Source of the DNA: Toxotes chatareus
Lineage: Eukaryota; Chordata; Actinopteri; Toxotidae
Length of the DNA stretch: 64,000 bases
Assembly (NCBI GenBank): GCA_016801885.1
Contig: CM028892.1
Location: forward strand, 11,106,114 to 11,170,113
Reading direction: 5' to 3'
Shown piece by piece: positions 26,596 through 37,266 of this stretch (position 1 is the stretch's first letter; each line of letters opens with the position of its first letter). The position numbers were made by a program, and so were the translations under genes. Below the pieces are notes generated by a model that did no database searches, had not been told where the DNA came from, and was given only the letters and a program-made list of their open reading frames with translations.

Positions 26596-27953
26596 AACTG
26601 ACTAGATACAGTAAGCCATTGTGGGGATCTTGCTTAATGAGACAGTATAGTGTTCAGGGGAAGCAGGACTTCATCTTTAAAGACCAACAAAAACGTTTTC
26701 CACTAATGACAGAGCAGTGACGGCGGAGGAATGTCATCCTGAAAACGCTCATCAGTTGGAGCACAAAGAGACGCGTAGCTGGAGGTTTAGAGAAATTCCA
26801 TAATGAGGTAATGAGACCTCGCCAGCCACTGCTGCCAAACCTAAGTTTGAAACAGGATTCGAACAAGGAGCTCCCACAGATGCTACCTCTGGTTTACAGA
26901 TCTGCACCAGTAGAACAAGTCTGCATTGTTCATTTAGCTGTGAACATACAAACTCAAACACAGGACAGACATCCTGTTCCTGTAAGAACCCAACACAGTA
27001 AACCCTGAGTTAGAAAAACGTCTGCTGGAGTTTAAATCTCACCAAGTTATTACAAACTACAGACATTTAGACTTAATATAAACACTGATGATTCTGATTA
27101 TTTGTCCCAGAGTAATTTAAGATTAGCATCTCATCTCACCATCAGTGAACTCTCCTCCATCAGTCATTACACTGTTATTGTTCCACAGTTTCTCCAAGCA
27201 TGAAGAGCAGCGCTGGTGTTTAGAGCGAAAGACAAACAGATAACAAAGGAGATGTAATGAAACATGAGTGAATGGGCCTGAGAGAGGACAGAAAAGCAAA
27301 GAGGCAGTAGTGAGAAAGAGCACAATAATGAATAGAATAAGGTCGGGACGACCCCCGACCCCGGCAGGCATCCATTCGTCCCCGGCCCATTCAGCCTCCG
27401 CTGTTATTCTTCAGGGTCAGTGACTGTCGCTGAAAGAAAAACAGTGGCAGGCTGGCCAGTCGAGCATGAGCAGTCATCATGACCTAATGCTGTGAGCGCA
27501 GGATGGAGAGGGAGGCAGGCGGTTTTCAGCTCCCGTAGAAACAGGACTCTGCTGTAGTTTGTGTCCCAACATAAAGGAACTGTTGAGACTCGCTGAACGG
27601 GATCAGAGTCACTGTAGGATACTCCTCCCTCCCTTCCTCCTCTCCTTCTGTCTCCTCTTCCTCCCTCCCCCCATCGCTCCACCTCTTCCTCCTTCTGTCA
27701 CAGTGTCTCTCAGGACTTCAGGTCTGCCCAATAAACTAAATAGATCAAATTAAATCACAGTTATGGTTAAAATGTGACCGTGTTTGTTTTTCAGCGGGAG
27801 AGTGGCTGCGTCCTCAGTGCTGCCGACGCAGCGTACATCAGGACGTGTCTGATGCCCAGTGGAAATGGAGTGGCGACAGACGAGATCCCTGTCTCGTGCC
27901 CCGAAGGACTCCCTGCTCTACAGGACCCCCAGAAATCTGGATTTTTCCTCTGA
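13200..27953 (+). CDS. ahr1: Aryl hydrocarbon receptor 1 (AHR1), complete
   Basis: Coding exons: 13200-13240, 13791-13978, 16319-16434, 18625-18714, 20130-20256, 20953-21089, 22471-22676, 22847-22956, 24103-24244, 24328-25804 and 27795-27953, giving 930 residues. The start is MYAGRKRRKPAQKG, a basic nuclear-localisation-like N-terminus on its own short exon. The bHLH is at about 24-76 (KSNPSKRHRDRLN then LPFPEDVISSLDKLSILRLS); PAS-A at about 115-185; PAS-B at about 275-386; then a long acidic and Gln/His-rich transactivation region with ENLGLNAEDLELLLLDERMI, typical of fish AHR1. The C-terminus ends SGFFL, like the SGFL end of human AHR. It acts as a nuclear, ligand-activated partner of ARNT. 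It lies 4.7 kb downstream of ahr2, head-to-tail, with the same intron phases. The donor at 20,257 (GTCTGC) is weak but keeps the frame and gives an exon of the same length as in ahr2. Confidence 0.93.
17010..17046. repeat. (GT)n microsatellite in ahr1 intron
   Basis: GT run in the intron between the exons ending 16,434 and starting 18,625, preceded by a G9 tract. Confidence 0.9.
17293..17327. repeat. (GA)n microsatellite in ahr1 intron
   Basis: Uninterrupted GA run in the same intron as the GT run at 17,010. Confidence 0.9.
21721..21727 (+). promoter_or_regulatory. Match to the xenobiotic response element core
   Basis: TTGCGTG followed by AG fits the known AHR-ARNT site TNGCGTG. It lies in the ahr1 intron between the exons ending 21,089 and starting 22,471. 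A 7-base match occurs by chance in a window this size, so function is only a possibility. Confidence 0.2.
23339..23359. repeat. (AAAC)n microsatellite
   Basis: About five copies of a tetranucleotide in the ahr1 intron after the exon ending 22,956. Confidence 0.85.
26565..26592. repeat. (GT)n microsatellite in the last ahr1 intron
   Basis: GT run in the intron between the exon ending 25,804 and the terminal exon at 27,795. Confidence 0.9.
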
Positions 27954-27993
27954 AAGAATGATGGCCGAGCACCAGCGGAGGCTAGAAGAGAAG
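27865..27993 (+). other. Alternative-frame ORF overlapping the last ahr1 exon
   Basis: In the +1 frame relative to AHR1, an ATG at 27,865 opens 43 codons that run past the AHR1 stop (27,951-27,953) to a donor-like AAG|GTACAG at 27,993/27,994. The segment past the AHR1 stop reads SSERMMAEHQRRLEEK, a charged helix-like peptide. The frame is compatible (phase 0) with the exon-like segment at 31,404. AATAAA signals at 28,008 and 28,065 offer the simpler reading that the transcript ends here. I do not recognise the peptide. Treat as a hypothesis. Confidence 0.2.
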
Positions 27994-28007
27994 GTACAGA
28001 AGGAAAG

Positions 28008-28070
28008 AATAAATAGAAAACACTAGATTATCATTTTTATTAAATGATTAGAGGGAAGAAAAAGAATAAA
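28008..28070 (+). terminator. ahr1: Poly(A) signals after the ahr1 stop
   Basis: AATAAA occurs at 28,008-28,013 and 28,065-28,070, about 55 and 112 bases after the AHR1 stop. They would give a very short 3'UTR; more distal signals are possible. Confidence 0.4.
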
Positions 28071-28320
28071 GAAAGGACTCTTTCATAGCATTTGTCTTGA
28101 TGTCTCATCCCATAGTGAGAGACAGCACTCATGCTCCTCAGAGAACCAGGGGTACACAGGTAACCTAAAGTTAGGTGTGATGAGGAAAGACAAATCACGA
28201 GTCCTGAAGAGACATTAAGAAGAAGAAACTCTCAGCAGGAGGCGTTACTTCATCAGATTCTGCTCACATTTCATCTGGATGTTCAAAGAAAACGTGACGA
28301 AAAGTTGATGACGAACTGTT

Positions 28321-28381
28321 CAGCTCCAGCCCCCTGACTCAGCTCCAGCCCCCTGACTCAGCACAAGCCCCCTGACTCAGC
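28321..28381. repeat. 19-bp tandem repeat, three copies
   Basis: CAGCTCCAGCCCCCTGACT occurs twice exactly and a third time with changes at its fifth to seventh bases, followed by a partial copy. Confidence 0.9.
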
Positions 28382-30783
28382 AACAGCTCTACCAGTTACA
28401 GACATTTTAGTGCCAAATAGTAAGACAGAAACTCCACATTACTGCTGACCATGTCCCAAAGCATACTGTCCATTTCACAGATTTCTGTGGTGTGTTTTGA
28501 AAGATGGTCTGCAGTGATACTAAAACAATCATTTTGAAATTAATGAACTGAAATGAGCAAAACTTCGTAACTGGAGATTTTAAATGCAAACGTTTGGAGC
28601 CATGTTACAGGAGAGTAAAAACATTGGTGTAGTAACCACTCAACACACGTGCTGGTAACCTGTTTGTTCGAGCACAGGAATGTGAAGGCTTTAATCATCC
28701 TCAGTGTGTGAAGGAGAGAGGGAACGTTTCTCAGAGGACGTTTGTACAAACAGTGAACACACCAACAGATTATTTAAACTTCAGTGTGAAGCAGATCAGT
28801 TTTAGGGTTAGTAGATGTTGTTTGTCCTGGTGCTTTACATGTCAACAAAACAGCATTTTATTCTTCTCCTTTATATCGTTGAGATGAGATTTAAACAAAC
28901 TGTAAAAGGTTAAACTCAGAAGAGAGGAGCAGGTTTTTATTTATTGCTGCTGCCTCTGGGGCTGTGGCATCACATTGATCCTTATGCTGCATTTTAGCCT
29001 GTTTGAGGTTTACAATGATGTTGTGCACTTACATGTATATTACAGACATAATCAGAAAGCATCTGATTTGTCCGTCAGTGGCACTGAAATCAAACAAAAA
29101 GCATTTTAGTTTCCTGACCGGAGACAGTGTGAAAATCTCCCATTAATGCCTTGTCTCGGCGGCCACGGCCAGTCACACTCCCGCTGGCTGCATCCTGCAG
29201 TCCTGTGGCGTGGGACACACTGAGTGCACTTCCATGCACACAGTAATTCATTAAGGACCTAAATGTAAATAATAGATTTCACCTGAAGGCGGAAGAGGAA
29301 GTGCATGTTAGTATTTCTCAAGTTTTGTTTTCCTGTAATCACAGAATTATTCTAAACCAGTGATTGAGAAGATATCTGTACTCAAACATAAGCAACAGAT
29401 TGATTTGGAATAAAACATTAAACATCTACAATTAAAATAAAAAAATATATTTTCATATCTGGCCATGATGTGCGTGTGTGAAAAGAGTAAAGAAAGTGTT
29501 TTAAATCCTTTACAGCTGCAAACCTCAGCTCGCAGGATTGACGCTCACTGTACGGACTCAAAACGGAAAGTTATTATTATTAACATTATTGTTCTGAATT
29601 ATTCTGTTTATCATCTAAACATTAGCAGTATTAGTTGAAGACTCAAACCAAACTACATTAGGTTTAACAGAGCTCACAGACACAAGCTATAAGCTCCAAG
29701 GTCAGGTCTGACCAGTAGTGTTTGTCCATGAGGAGTCTGTCTCTCTCTCTCTCTGCAGTACTGACTTCCTTTTTTTTATCTGACGCAGCCAAACACAACT
29801 GTAGATGAGACATTTCTACTTTTATTAAAGCTTCAGTCGTAGCATCAGAACAGACTCTGAGACAGACACTGAGACAGGCTTTGAGACAGCTGTCCTGTAC
29901 ACAGTTAGATGTCTGTTGTTTTTGTTTGAGAGTTGCAGTCAAACCAACTACTCACCACGTTCTTCCTCCGAACTGGAAACAACAAGCGCAGCATCTTACT
30001 GGAAATTATTACACAAAACATAAAATCCAGACAGAGAACAGGTAAACACGCACGTCTCACCAGCTGCCTGTGTCTGTACAGGTGAACGTTTCACAGGTGA
30101 CTCTGACGTCGTCATGCAGAGGAAAACTTCTCACATCTGAATTAAATGCTGTGTCCAAATATCAACTGATGAATAACCTGATTTAGTAAATCACAGAAAA
30201 TCAAACCTATATTAATACTGGCAGTACTTTAAAAATCTAAATTATCAGTTGGATTCACATTTCTAAAAACTTACGTATGTGCTGTTATTTTTCTTTGACT
30301 TTTACCTACTTTGATATATCAGTTGATCATTTCTGAGATGGCATGAACTCAGTGTTACTCTGCAAAGAGAAAGAGCCTGACGCACAGAAGCTGGAGTGTT
30401 GACGATGGACTGACAGCATTTAGCACCGATTCAAAAACCAAATGAGAGACGTGAAGACACGTGTCTGCGGCTGCTCCACTGTTGAATGTCCTGGGTAGAA
30501 CTGTAAAGAAGTTTAAAACATGAAGCTTTTATTTCACTACACCAAGGTGCTCAAAGGCGATTTGTGGATTTTAGTAGCATCAGCTGAAGACAGCGTCTCA
30601 GCGACGAAATGCTTTTACAGATTTGCCTCGTCTGTTTTCCTTTTTCTGTTTTTGCAGTTTTTCTGCAAACTGACTTTTCTTATACAACAGATTATTTAAA
30701 ACCAGTTGTGAGATCAAATGCTGTGTGGAAGAAAACATTTATAGAGACAATCGTTTTCAAAGGCGCTTAAAAAAGAATGGTTT

Positions 30784-30806
30784 TGTGTGTGTGTGTGTGT
30801 GTGTGT
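30784..30806. repeat. (GT)n microsatellite
   Basis: Short GT run in intergenic sequence. Confidence 0.9.
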
Positions 30807-31403
30807 AACTGTGTTTTCTATTGACGTTGTTGCAAGCACTACTTTACAATCACTGCTCTTACAAACGTTCTCCAGCACTGAAAGTAGTCCTGTAGAACAA
30901 AGCATTTTCTGACTGTGTGTTGTGTGAATATTGTTCCCATGAGTCGCGTGTTTTATCTTCATGTCATGTTTGAGGACAGTTTGTCACTTTAGCTTAAAAT
31001 AAAACGGTGCCATAACGCTGAGCTCAGACTGACCACTGTGTTTATGAACAGATACATTAAAACAAAAATCTTTTCCTGAAGATTATCTTTTAGAATCTTT
31101 AAAATCCACAGATTTCTTTATATTTATGTTGTCAGCCATTTTGTCAGGTTGAACTCGACTTTGAAACCAAACTCTCCATAAACTGTTTAATCGTGGTTTA
31201 TGTTTTAAAAGGCACAGACTTTATTTAGCTACTTTTATCACTGAAGGTCGTAGTTGTATGTCAACAGATTTTTAAAAAATGCAGTGTGTCTTTGAGCCGT
31301 GTGTGGAAATGTGCTCTTGGATCCCAGAAATAAAGGATTTGGTGCAATCACCCTGAAACGTCTCCTCCTTTTCGTCTTTGACTGACATCTTATGTCTTTT
31401 CAG

Positions 31404-31579
31404 ACCCTGCCATCCCTCACCTGCCCACCAGCCATCAGTGTAGTTCCCCTCTCCATCCATCACCTGACCTGCTCACCTGTTCCCCCAGCTGTTCCTCATT
31501 CCCCAGTCATCCCTTCAGGCAGTGCACAGAGTAACCAGCCAGCCAAACCTGCCTCTGATAGTCGTTACGGGAAAGTTAG
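31404..31579 (+). other. Exon-like segment A (unassigned)
   Basis: Flanked by a good acceptor (TCTTTTCAG at 31,395-31,403) and a donor (GTTAG|GTAAG at 31,580). Phase-0 entry gives 58 open codons, rich in Pro and Ser (TLPSLTCPPAISVVPL near the start, DSRYGKVR at the end), and leaves phase 2. It could follow either the alternative frame ending 27,993 or, by skipping the AHR1 last exon, the large AHR1 exon ending 25,804, since both end in phase 0. No family recognised. Confidence 0.3.
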
Positions 31580-32001
31580 GTAAGAAATGACAGAGAACTT
31601 AGATTCACATCATTAAAGTTAGTATGTACATGGATACGTGCTGCTACTGTGCCACCTACTGTTGTCTGTATAAGCTCAGAAAAGGGTTGACATGCCTCAG
31701 ATTTATACAGCACTGATCAGAGGCAGTGATTACAGTCTGCACACAACAAGCAGCAAAAAGCCTGAGAGTAAAACTGAAGATCAGAGAACAGGAGTGAGAG
31801 GAGGAAACAGAATGAACTGAAATACCACAGATAAAAGTGTGATAACAGCAACTATCACAAAGCAACAAGAGGTAAGGTGGATAAAAATAAACAGGTGGAG
31901 CCTGAGCTGCATGATGGGACCACAGAGAGTTTACACACTGAAGCGACACGCCACCAAGAACCTGAGGTTGCTTTTAGCTGCTGTCACTGAACCCTCCCCC
32001 A

Positions 32002-32023
32002 GCACACACACACACACACACAC
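32002..32023. repeat. (CA)n microsatellite
   Basis: Short CA run in intergenic sequence. Confidence 0.9.
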
Positions 32024-32919
32024 TGTCCATTTCCACCCATCCGTTCTTACGCTTTTTGCACCAGCAGATGTGTGAACAGTCTGCAGCCGACTTTACATCT
32101 TTAATGCCCGCCCAGAATCATTTATGAGAGTTTGTCTTCTCCCGCAGTCTTCAGCCGGTTAACTTTGCCCGCTTGTGACGTGATCAATCATCCGAGCAAG
32201 ATGTTGTGTGTCCCACTTTAGCTTTCCCGCGCCGCTGCGTCGCACAGCCCGTCGCCACAGGCCGCCGCCGAGGCCCGCTGGGAGAGCTCAAACGAAAAGA
32301 TGTTGTTATTGTGTTGGTCACTGAGATAATTCACCACATTACAGACGCTCCGAGAAACCAGACAGAAGGTGACTCAGCGTTTTCTTTGTGTTAATAACAG
32401 TGCAGCGTTACGACAAAGGCTACAACAGGCTGAAAATTCAGGTCTGAAAGGATGTTTGTAGAGAACCAGACCAACACTTGGGTTCTTGGTCATGGGTGAA
32501 AGGAACTGACGTTAACTGTGTCCAAATCCATCCCAACCTTTTTAAAAGTTTGAACACACCACACACGCGTCGTCAGTCCTCTTTTTTCTTCTGTCACTTT
32601 CATTGTAAAGGTCAGTGTGTGGTTTATTCTCTAACATGTCCAGTTTCTGGTGCTGCATTCACTGTAAATGTCCTGAGTGTGTGTTATTTAACACCTCGGT
32701 CAGGAGTCTGTGTGTTGCTCCTGCTGCATAGAAAAGATATGAAATATTTAATGACCATCTATAAGCACTCAGGCCTTTTCCCTGATGGAAAATGTGGACA
32801 CTGTGCTGTTTCTGTGAGCGAGTGCAGAGCTGCTGACCTGTTTTCAAACTGCTCAGGATCGCACTCTGCACGGTTCAAAGCTGCAGCTCACATCAGGGTT
32901 TTTTGAACTACATTTCTTT

Positions 32920-32942
32920 AAGATTCAAGATTCAAGATTCAA
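32920..32942. repeat. (AAGATTC)n short tandem repeat
   Basis: About three copies of a 7-base unit. Confidence 0.85.
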
Positions 32943-33384
32943 AAAGTTTAAAATGAAAATGTCATTTTCACGTTCTAATTCTGTTTCCACAGAGTCTTTT
33001 GGTGTTTTCGGTGATCTCACACAAGCCTTGTCCAAATTCTGCAGAATTCATTGATTTCCTACAGATCCCACAATCCTGTTCACCAACCCAGGAGTGAACA
33101 GGACATAACAAATAGCAGTACTGAGACTGAGTTTGGATCTTTATGATTGACGTTAAAACGTCCTTGAGCCTGACAAAAGGAAAACTCCGATATTCCTAAA
33201 TCACAGTAATCAAATGAAGGCTGTCTGATATAAGTGAAAGCCCAAACGTGCATTTCCATTTTTCACCCGGAAACTCGTCACTGATCACAGCATCGGTTGC
33301 TCTGATCGATCGCTGACAGATCGATTTTTCCATCCAAGTCTGTTTCTGTTCATTTTCTTTTTCTTTTTATTCGTCCATGTGCAG

Positions 33385-33519
33385 AGCTGCATCAGGAAAC
33401 ACGGATCCCTCGCTCTGTCTCTGCACACACCCCGTCTCCACCCGTCGGGCTGTCAATGTGCATTACCTCCACCCCAGCAGATACCCCTGCACTTCCTCTG
33501 CTCTCCCTCCTGCATCAAG
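33385..33519 (+). other. Exon-like segment B (unassigned)
   Basis: Acceptor GTGCAG at 33,379-33,384 and donor AAG|GTAAAA at 33,520. Entered in phase 1, which is what segment A requires, it has 45 open codons (AASGNTDPSLCLC, then VNVHYLHPSRYPC) and leaves phase 2. I found no further exon that continues this frame well: a candidate acceptor at 36,058 hits a stop after six codons. Confidence 0.25.
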
Positions 33520-33589
33520 GTAAAACACACTCAGCGATAAAAGACACAGGAAAAAGCTCTGTGAGAGGCAACAATAAATAATGGACATC

Positions 33590-33660
33590 AACTTTATTTG
33601 TGGTAGCACTTTAATAGGTACAAAGCGTTTTACAGACAATAAAACATGAATAAATAAAGT
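33590..33660. repeat. Degraded dispersed-repeat tail (fish type)
   Basis: Contains ACTTTATTTGTGGTAGCACT and then AAAGCGTTTTACAGACAATA, the same layout as the fragment at about 3,636. From memory it resembles an abundant teleost repeat tail. Confidence 0.45.
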
Positions 33661-34609
33661 TGAAACAATGAAACTGGACAGAAATTCAGGATTGAGACTA
33701 AATTTTGAGATTTGGAAAAGAATAGAATTTAAAAAGGTGAAGTTTTAATCTGCTGCACTGCGCAAGGACCTCTGTGAGGCTGCGCACCAACGGCAAACCT
33801 CCCTTAATTTATGGCCATCACGTTGTTTCTGCTGCTGAATGACACAGAAATGTCCAGAGGGCCGAGCAGAGCGCAGTGTACGCTGCCGTAAAGGTTTAAA
33901 CACAGAGCTAATGGCCGGTGTTAGCAGGCAGGGGAGGCTTTTAGGGAAGAAACACCCCCCTCTGCCCCCGCCTCCACCTCCACCACCACCTCCCATCACT
34001 GGAACCCAGATCTGAGCTTTGACTCCCTGCAGACTGCTCACACTCAGACACAGCTCTGATTAGAGACAGATCCAGCTCATTCTCATTTAAAGTGAGCCTG
34101 AGTTTTCACTGTTTCTGTCAGTAATCATAACTTCTCCTGTGACCACAGAGTTTTACTTATTTTCTTATTATTTTACTGGTTGATCTGAATCCAGATGAAC
34201 AGATGGTGAGAATGTAGGTAAGCTTTTCTCCCAGTTATAAGGAATGCAAACCTGAGAGAAATACTTTTTAACATCTGCGAGCAGGCGAGTGGACAGGTTT
34301 CAGAGGATTTCTGCCTGCAGGTCACTCTGAGGGAAAGGTCTGTTCTCATCAGCTACACGCAGAATACACTTCATACAGATACAGAGTGACTTTTACAGCT
34401 GTAGAGTGTACTTTTTGGTGGATACTGGTCTTTAAATACCTTTATAACCTCAGTATGTAATCCATCATTTTCACTTGGAGGACAGCAGGACACTTTTTGT
34501 GCTTTCTGTGACTGAGACTCAGATTTTAGTCTGTTTCCTAAAATCCTGCTTCAGAAGTTGTCAAAGTCGACGTGCAGCAAGCTAAAAGGTCACAAAACCT
34601 CCAGAGGAT

Positions 34610-34633
34610 GTGTGTGTGTGTGTGTGTGTGTGT
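34610..34633. repeat. (TG)n microsatellite
   Basis: Short TG run in intergenic sequence. Confidence 0.9.
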
Positions 34634-35171
34634 CTGCAGGACACTGCAGTTGAATGTCCTGACCTTTCCTGAGTGTCGGCGTTCAACCTGTGGGCTTCGA
34701 CCTCAGCGTGACGCACCACAGAGTTTCTGTGTGGACCAGAGTGTTGACTGACAGCTCACTGACACGCCCACCAAACTGTGAGGCTACGTTCATTAACACT
34801 TCCTCCGTCTCTTAAGGATTCTGAATACATACACCTGATAAACACAGGTGATGCAAATGGAAACACATTCTCTATCATTTTAAATATCAGAATAAATAAG
34901 TGGTGTGTCGTTCGTATGAGGTGGAACTCTAAAAGGACGACAGCCAAAATTTGTGCGATGCAAAGAACAAAAAGTGCAACATATGATTTGTTTACACCGA
35001 CTGTAAATATGTCGCCATGTAAACAAAGTGACGATGCAGCAGCTGCAGGCTGAGGGACTTTCTGTTGTGATTTTGTTTGACAGGAAAATGTTTCTCTGTG
35101 TTTTCTCTCCCTGTGACGCTTCACTGAGCACCTTCACCCGCACGGTTTGACCTTTAACCCCCGCTTTCAAA

Positions 35172-35197
35172 TACACACACACACACACACACACACA
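35172..35197. repeat. (AC)n microsatellite
   Basis: Short AC run in intergenic sequence. Confidence 0.9.
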
Positions 35198-35592
35198 GCA
35201 CACACTCTCCTCAGTGGTTTGTGTGTTGTTGTGGGTCACGAGGCTGATATTACCCCATCCTCCACGTCAATATGCCAAAACAGGTTGGATCAGGGCGTTT
35301 GTTTTGTCAGCCCCAGCAGATGAGGTGGGTGGATAGGTCATCAAATATTGATGGCAGAAGCTGAAAGACACAACTGCTCCCCTCTGACCAAAAAAATGAC
35401 CCATTCAACACAAGTTTATCTGATGATTCACTTTGCTTGACTCTCAGTTTGTCCAAACACTTTTGAGTTTGAAGTGGAAACAGAAAACTTTTGGTTGTGC
35501 GGTCGTAAACGCATCTTCTCTGTGTCGTGTCCTGAGAGATTTCAAACATAATATAAATGTTCAAAAGTATATAAAAGAATATATGAATGTAA

Positions 35593-35650
35593 AATGCTCC
35601 CTCTGAAGTAAAAGACCTGCAGTCAGAGTCCTTCTTGAGTAAATGTTGAA
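35593..35650. repeat. Fragment resembling an abundant percomorph repeat
   Basis: The order CTGAAGTAAAAGACCTGCAG, then AGAGTCCTTCTTGAGTAAA, matches the remembered pattern of a very common percomorph repeat (GTAAAAGT.CTGCATTC...CTTACTT.AGTAAA). The name and borders are not known to me. Confidence 0.4.
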
Positions 35651-36153
35651 TAGAGTTTACAGTATACAGAACCTAAAAAACTGTCACTGACATCTGTGTC
35701 CTGAAGCTTTGAGTCCAGTTCACAGTGTCACGATGACAATAAGAAAAAGGAGAGTGGTCTAGAAGAATCTAACAACTTTCACAGACGCCACCAGCCAATC
35801 AGAAAGCAGCGTTTTACGCAGTCACGCTATAAATCAAATTCCCTGAGCGTGTCTTTAACCAAACAACTGAAGCCTTCGCTAAATCCTCCATGGGTCCAAC
35901 AGGCGAACAGACTGATGGAACATAAGCCTCTAATGCAGTTTGTGTTTATAAGACTTAAAAAAGATTTTTTTAGTCTCCGGTTGGTTGATGTGTTGACTGT
36001 GACCTGATGATGCTGAATAATTCAGAGTAATTTCGGTGTCCTGCTGCTGCTTTTTCAGTTTTCCAGGAAGCTGCTGAAACTCACAGATCTGCCTGACCTA
36101 AAAGCTCTGACATCTCAAGGGGCGATCACACACTGAGCTGCCAAAAATACTCT

Positions 36154-36155
<2 letters not shown>

Positions 36156-36184
<29 letters not shown>
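36156..36184. repeat. (TG)n microsatellite
   Basis: TG run just before the purine-rich block that starts near 36,250. Confidence 0.9.
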
Positions 36185-36186
<2 letters not shown>

Positions 36187-36249
36187 CTCCAGTCTAGAGA
36201 GCAGAAACACAACCTTGACCTAGATACTGAAAAAACAACCAGAGGAAGG

Positions 36250-36665
36250 TTCAAGGAGAGGAGGAGGAGGAAGGAGAGGAAGAGAAAGGAGGAAAAGAAA
36301 AAGAATGAACGAAAGGGGACAAAAGGTTTCATTCATGATAATAATAGCAATGTAGGTAGGTTGCAATAGTGGAGGCAGTGGTTATGGTAGTGATAGTATT
36401 TTGGCAGATTTAGTAGCAGTTCTAGTCGCAGTGGATTTAGTGCAGCAGCAGCAGCAGAGTGGTGAGTGGTGCAGGCGTTTCAGCAGGAGTGGTACAGTCA
36501 CAGTTGTTGTAGTACTTCACCCACGTTTTCCACAGCTCTGAGGAGAGGGTAGACATGCAGGGAGAAGAAAAAGGAGATGAGGAAGAAGAAGGAGAGGAGA
36601 TGAGTGATGAAGAGAGGAAAGAGGAGCAGAAGATGAAAGGAGACGGAGGAGAAGTGAAGAGATGA
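36250..36665. repeat. Purine-rich low-complexity blocks
   Basis: Two GA-rich blocks (about 36,254-36,304 and 36,546-36,665) are almost pure purine on the + strand. Between them lies a segment with repeated AGT/GTAGT/GCAGT words. Ser- and Leu-rich frames on the opposite strand are by-products of this composition. Confidence 0.75.
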
Positions 36666-36750
36666 GTGTTGGTTTGGAGGTCACAGCCTCCCCCCTGTGG
36701 TCTGATGGATCCACACTGACAACCAGAGACCACTGGAGACTCTGTGAGTG

Positions 36751-36753
<3 letters not shown>

Positions 36754-36779
<26 letters not shown>
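36754..36779. repeat. (TG)n microsatellite
   Basis: TG run just 3' of the purine-rich blocks. Confidence 0.9.
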
Positions 36780-36787
<8 letters not shown>

Positions 36788-37266
36788 TTGAGTTAGAGTA
36801 CACACACTTCTTTTCCCAGTTTCCCTGAAGGTGTTTTCTTTATTGACTGTGGCTTTGTCTGGAAACTCTATCTCTTACACACACACACAGAAGTCAGAGG
36901 TCACACAGGAAATATTTCACCCCTACAGATGGCAGGTTTCACATCCATCAGAGTGTGAAAGGTCACAGAACAGCAGCAGTACCCGTAGCAGTGTTAGTGT
37001 CGTCATCATACACAGCTGTTGTAGTAGCATCCTGTGCAGGTTTCACTGATAGTTACTGTATGTTAGCTAACGAAGTAACTGTACCAGAATTGGTGGCAGG
37101 AGTTCTTGCAGTTTCTGCAGTAATACTCGCAGCAGTAGTGTGAGGACTGTATTCAGTGATATAATGGTAATATATCAGCTGCTGTGTTTGTAGTAGTATT
37201 ATAACTGTATGTGCAGAAGCAGTAGTATTACTAGAATGTAGTTTTACTAGTAGCAGCAGTACTGTT

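Larger units (their letters stand above)
28071..31403. other. Gene-free stretch downstream of ahr1
   Basis: No ORF with coding character and no RNA gene seen on either strand. It contains a 19-bp tandem repeat (28,321-28,381), a GT run (30,784-30,806), and a GC-richer block at about 29,140-29,300 with homeodomain-like ATTA motifs that stands out from its AT-rich surroundings. Confidence 0.6.

Noticed and set aside
32206..32394. 62-codon frame in the CpG-rich patch as a small protein
   Set aside because: Arg-rich content follows from base composition, there is no similarity I can recognise, and a regulatory reading is simpler.
36437..36805. Ser/Leu-rich minus-strand frame of 122 codons
   Set aside because: Caused by GA-rich and TG-repeat sequence on the + strand.
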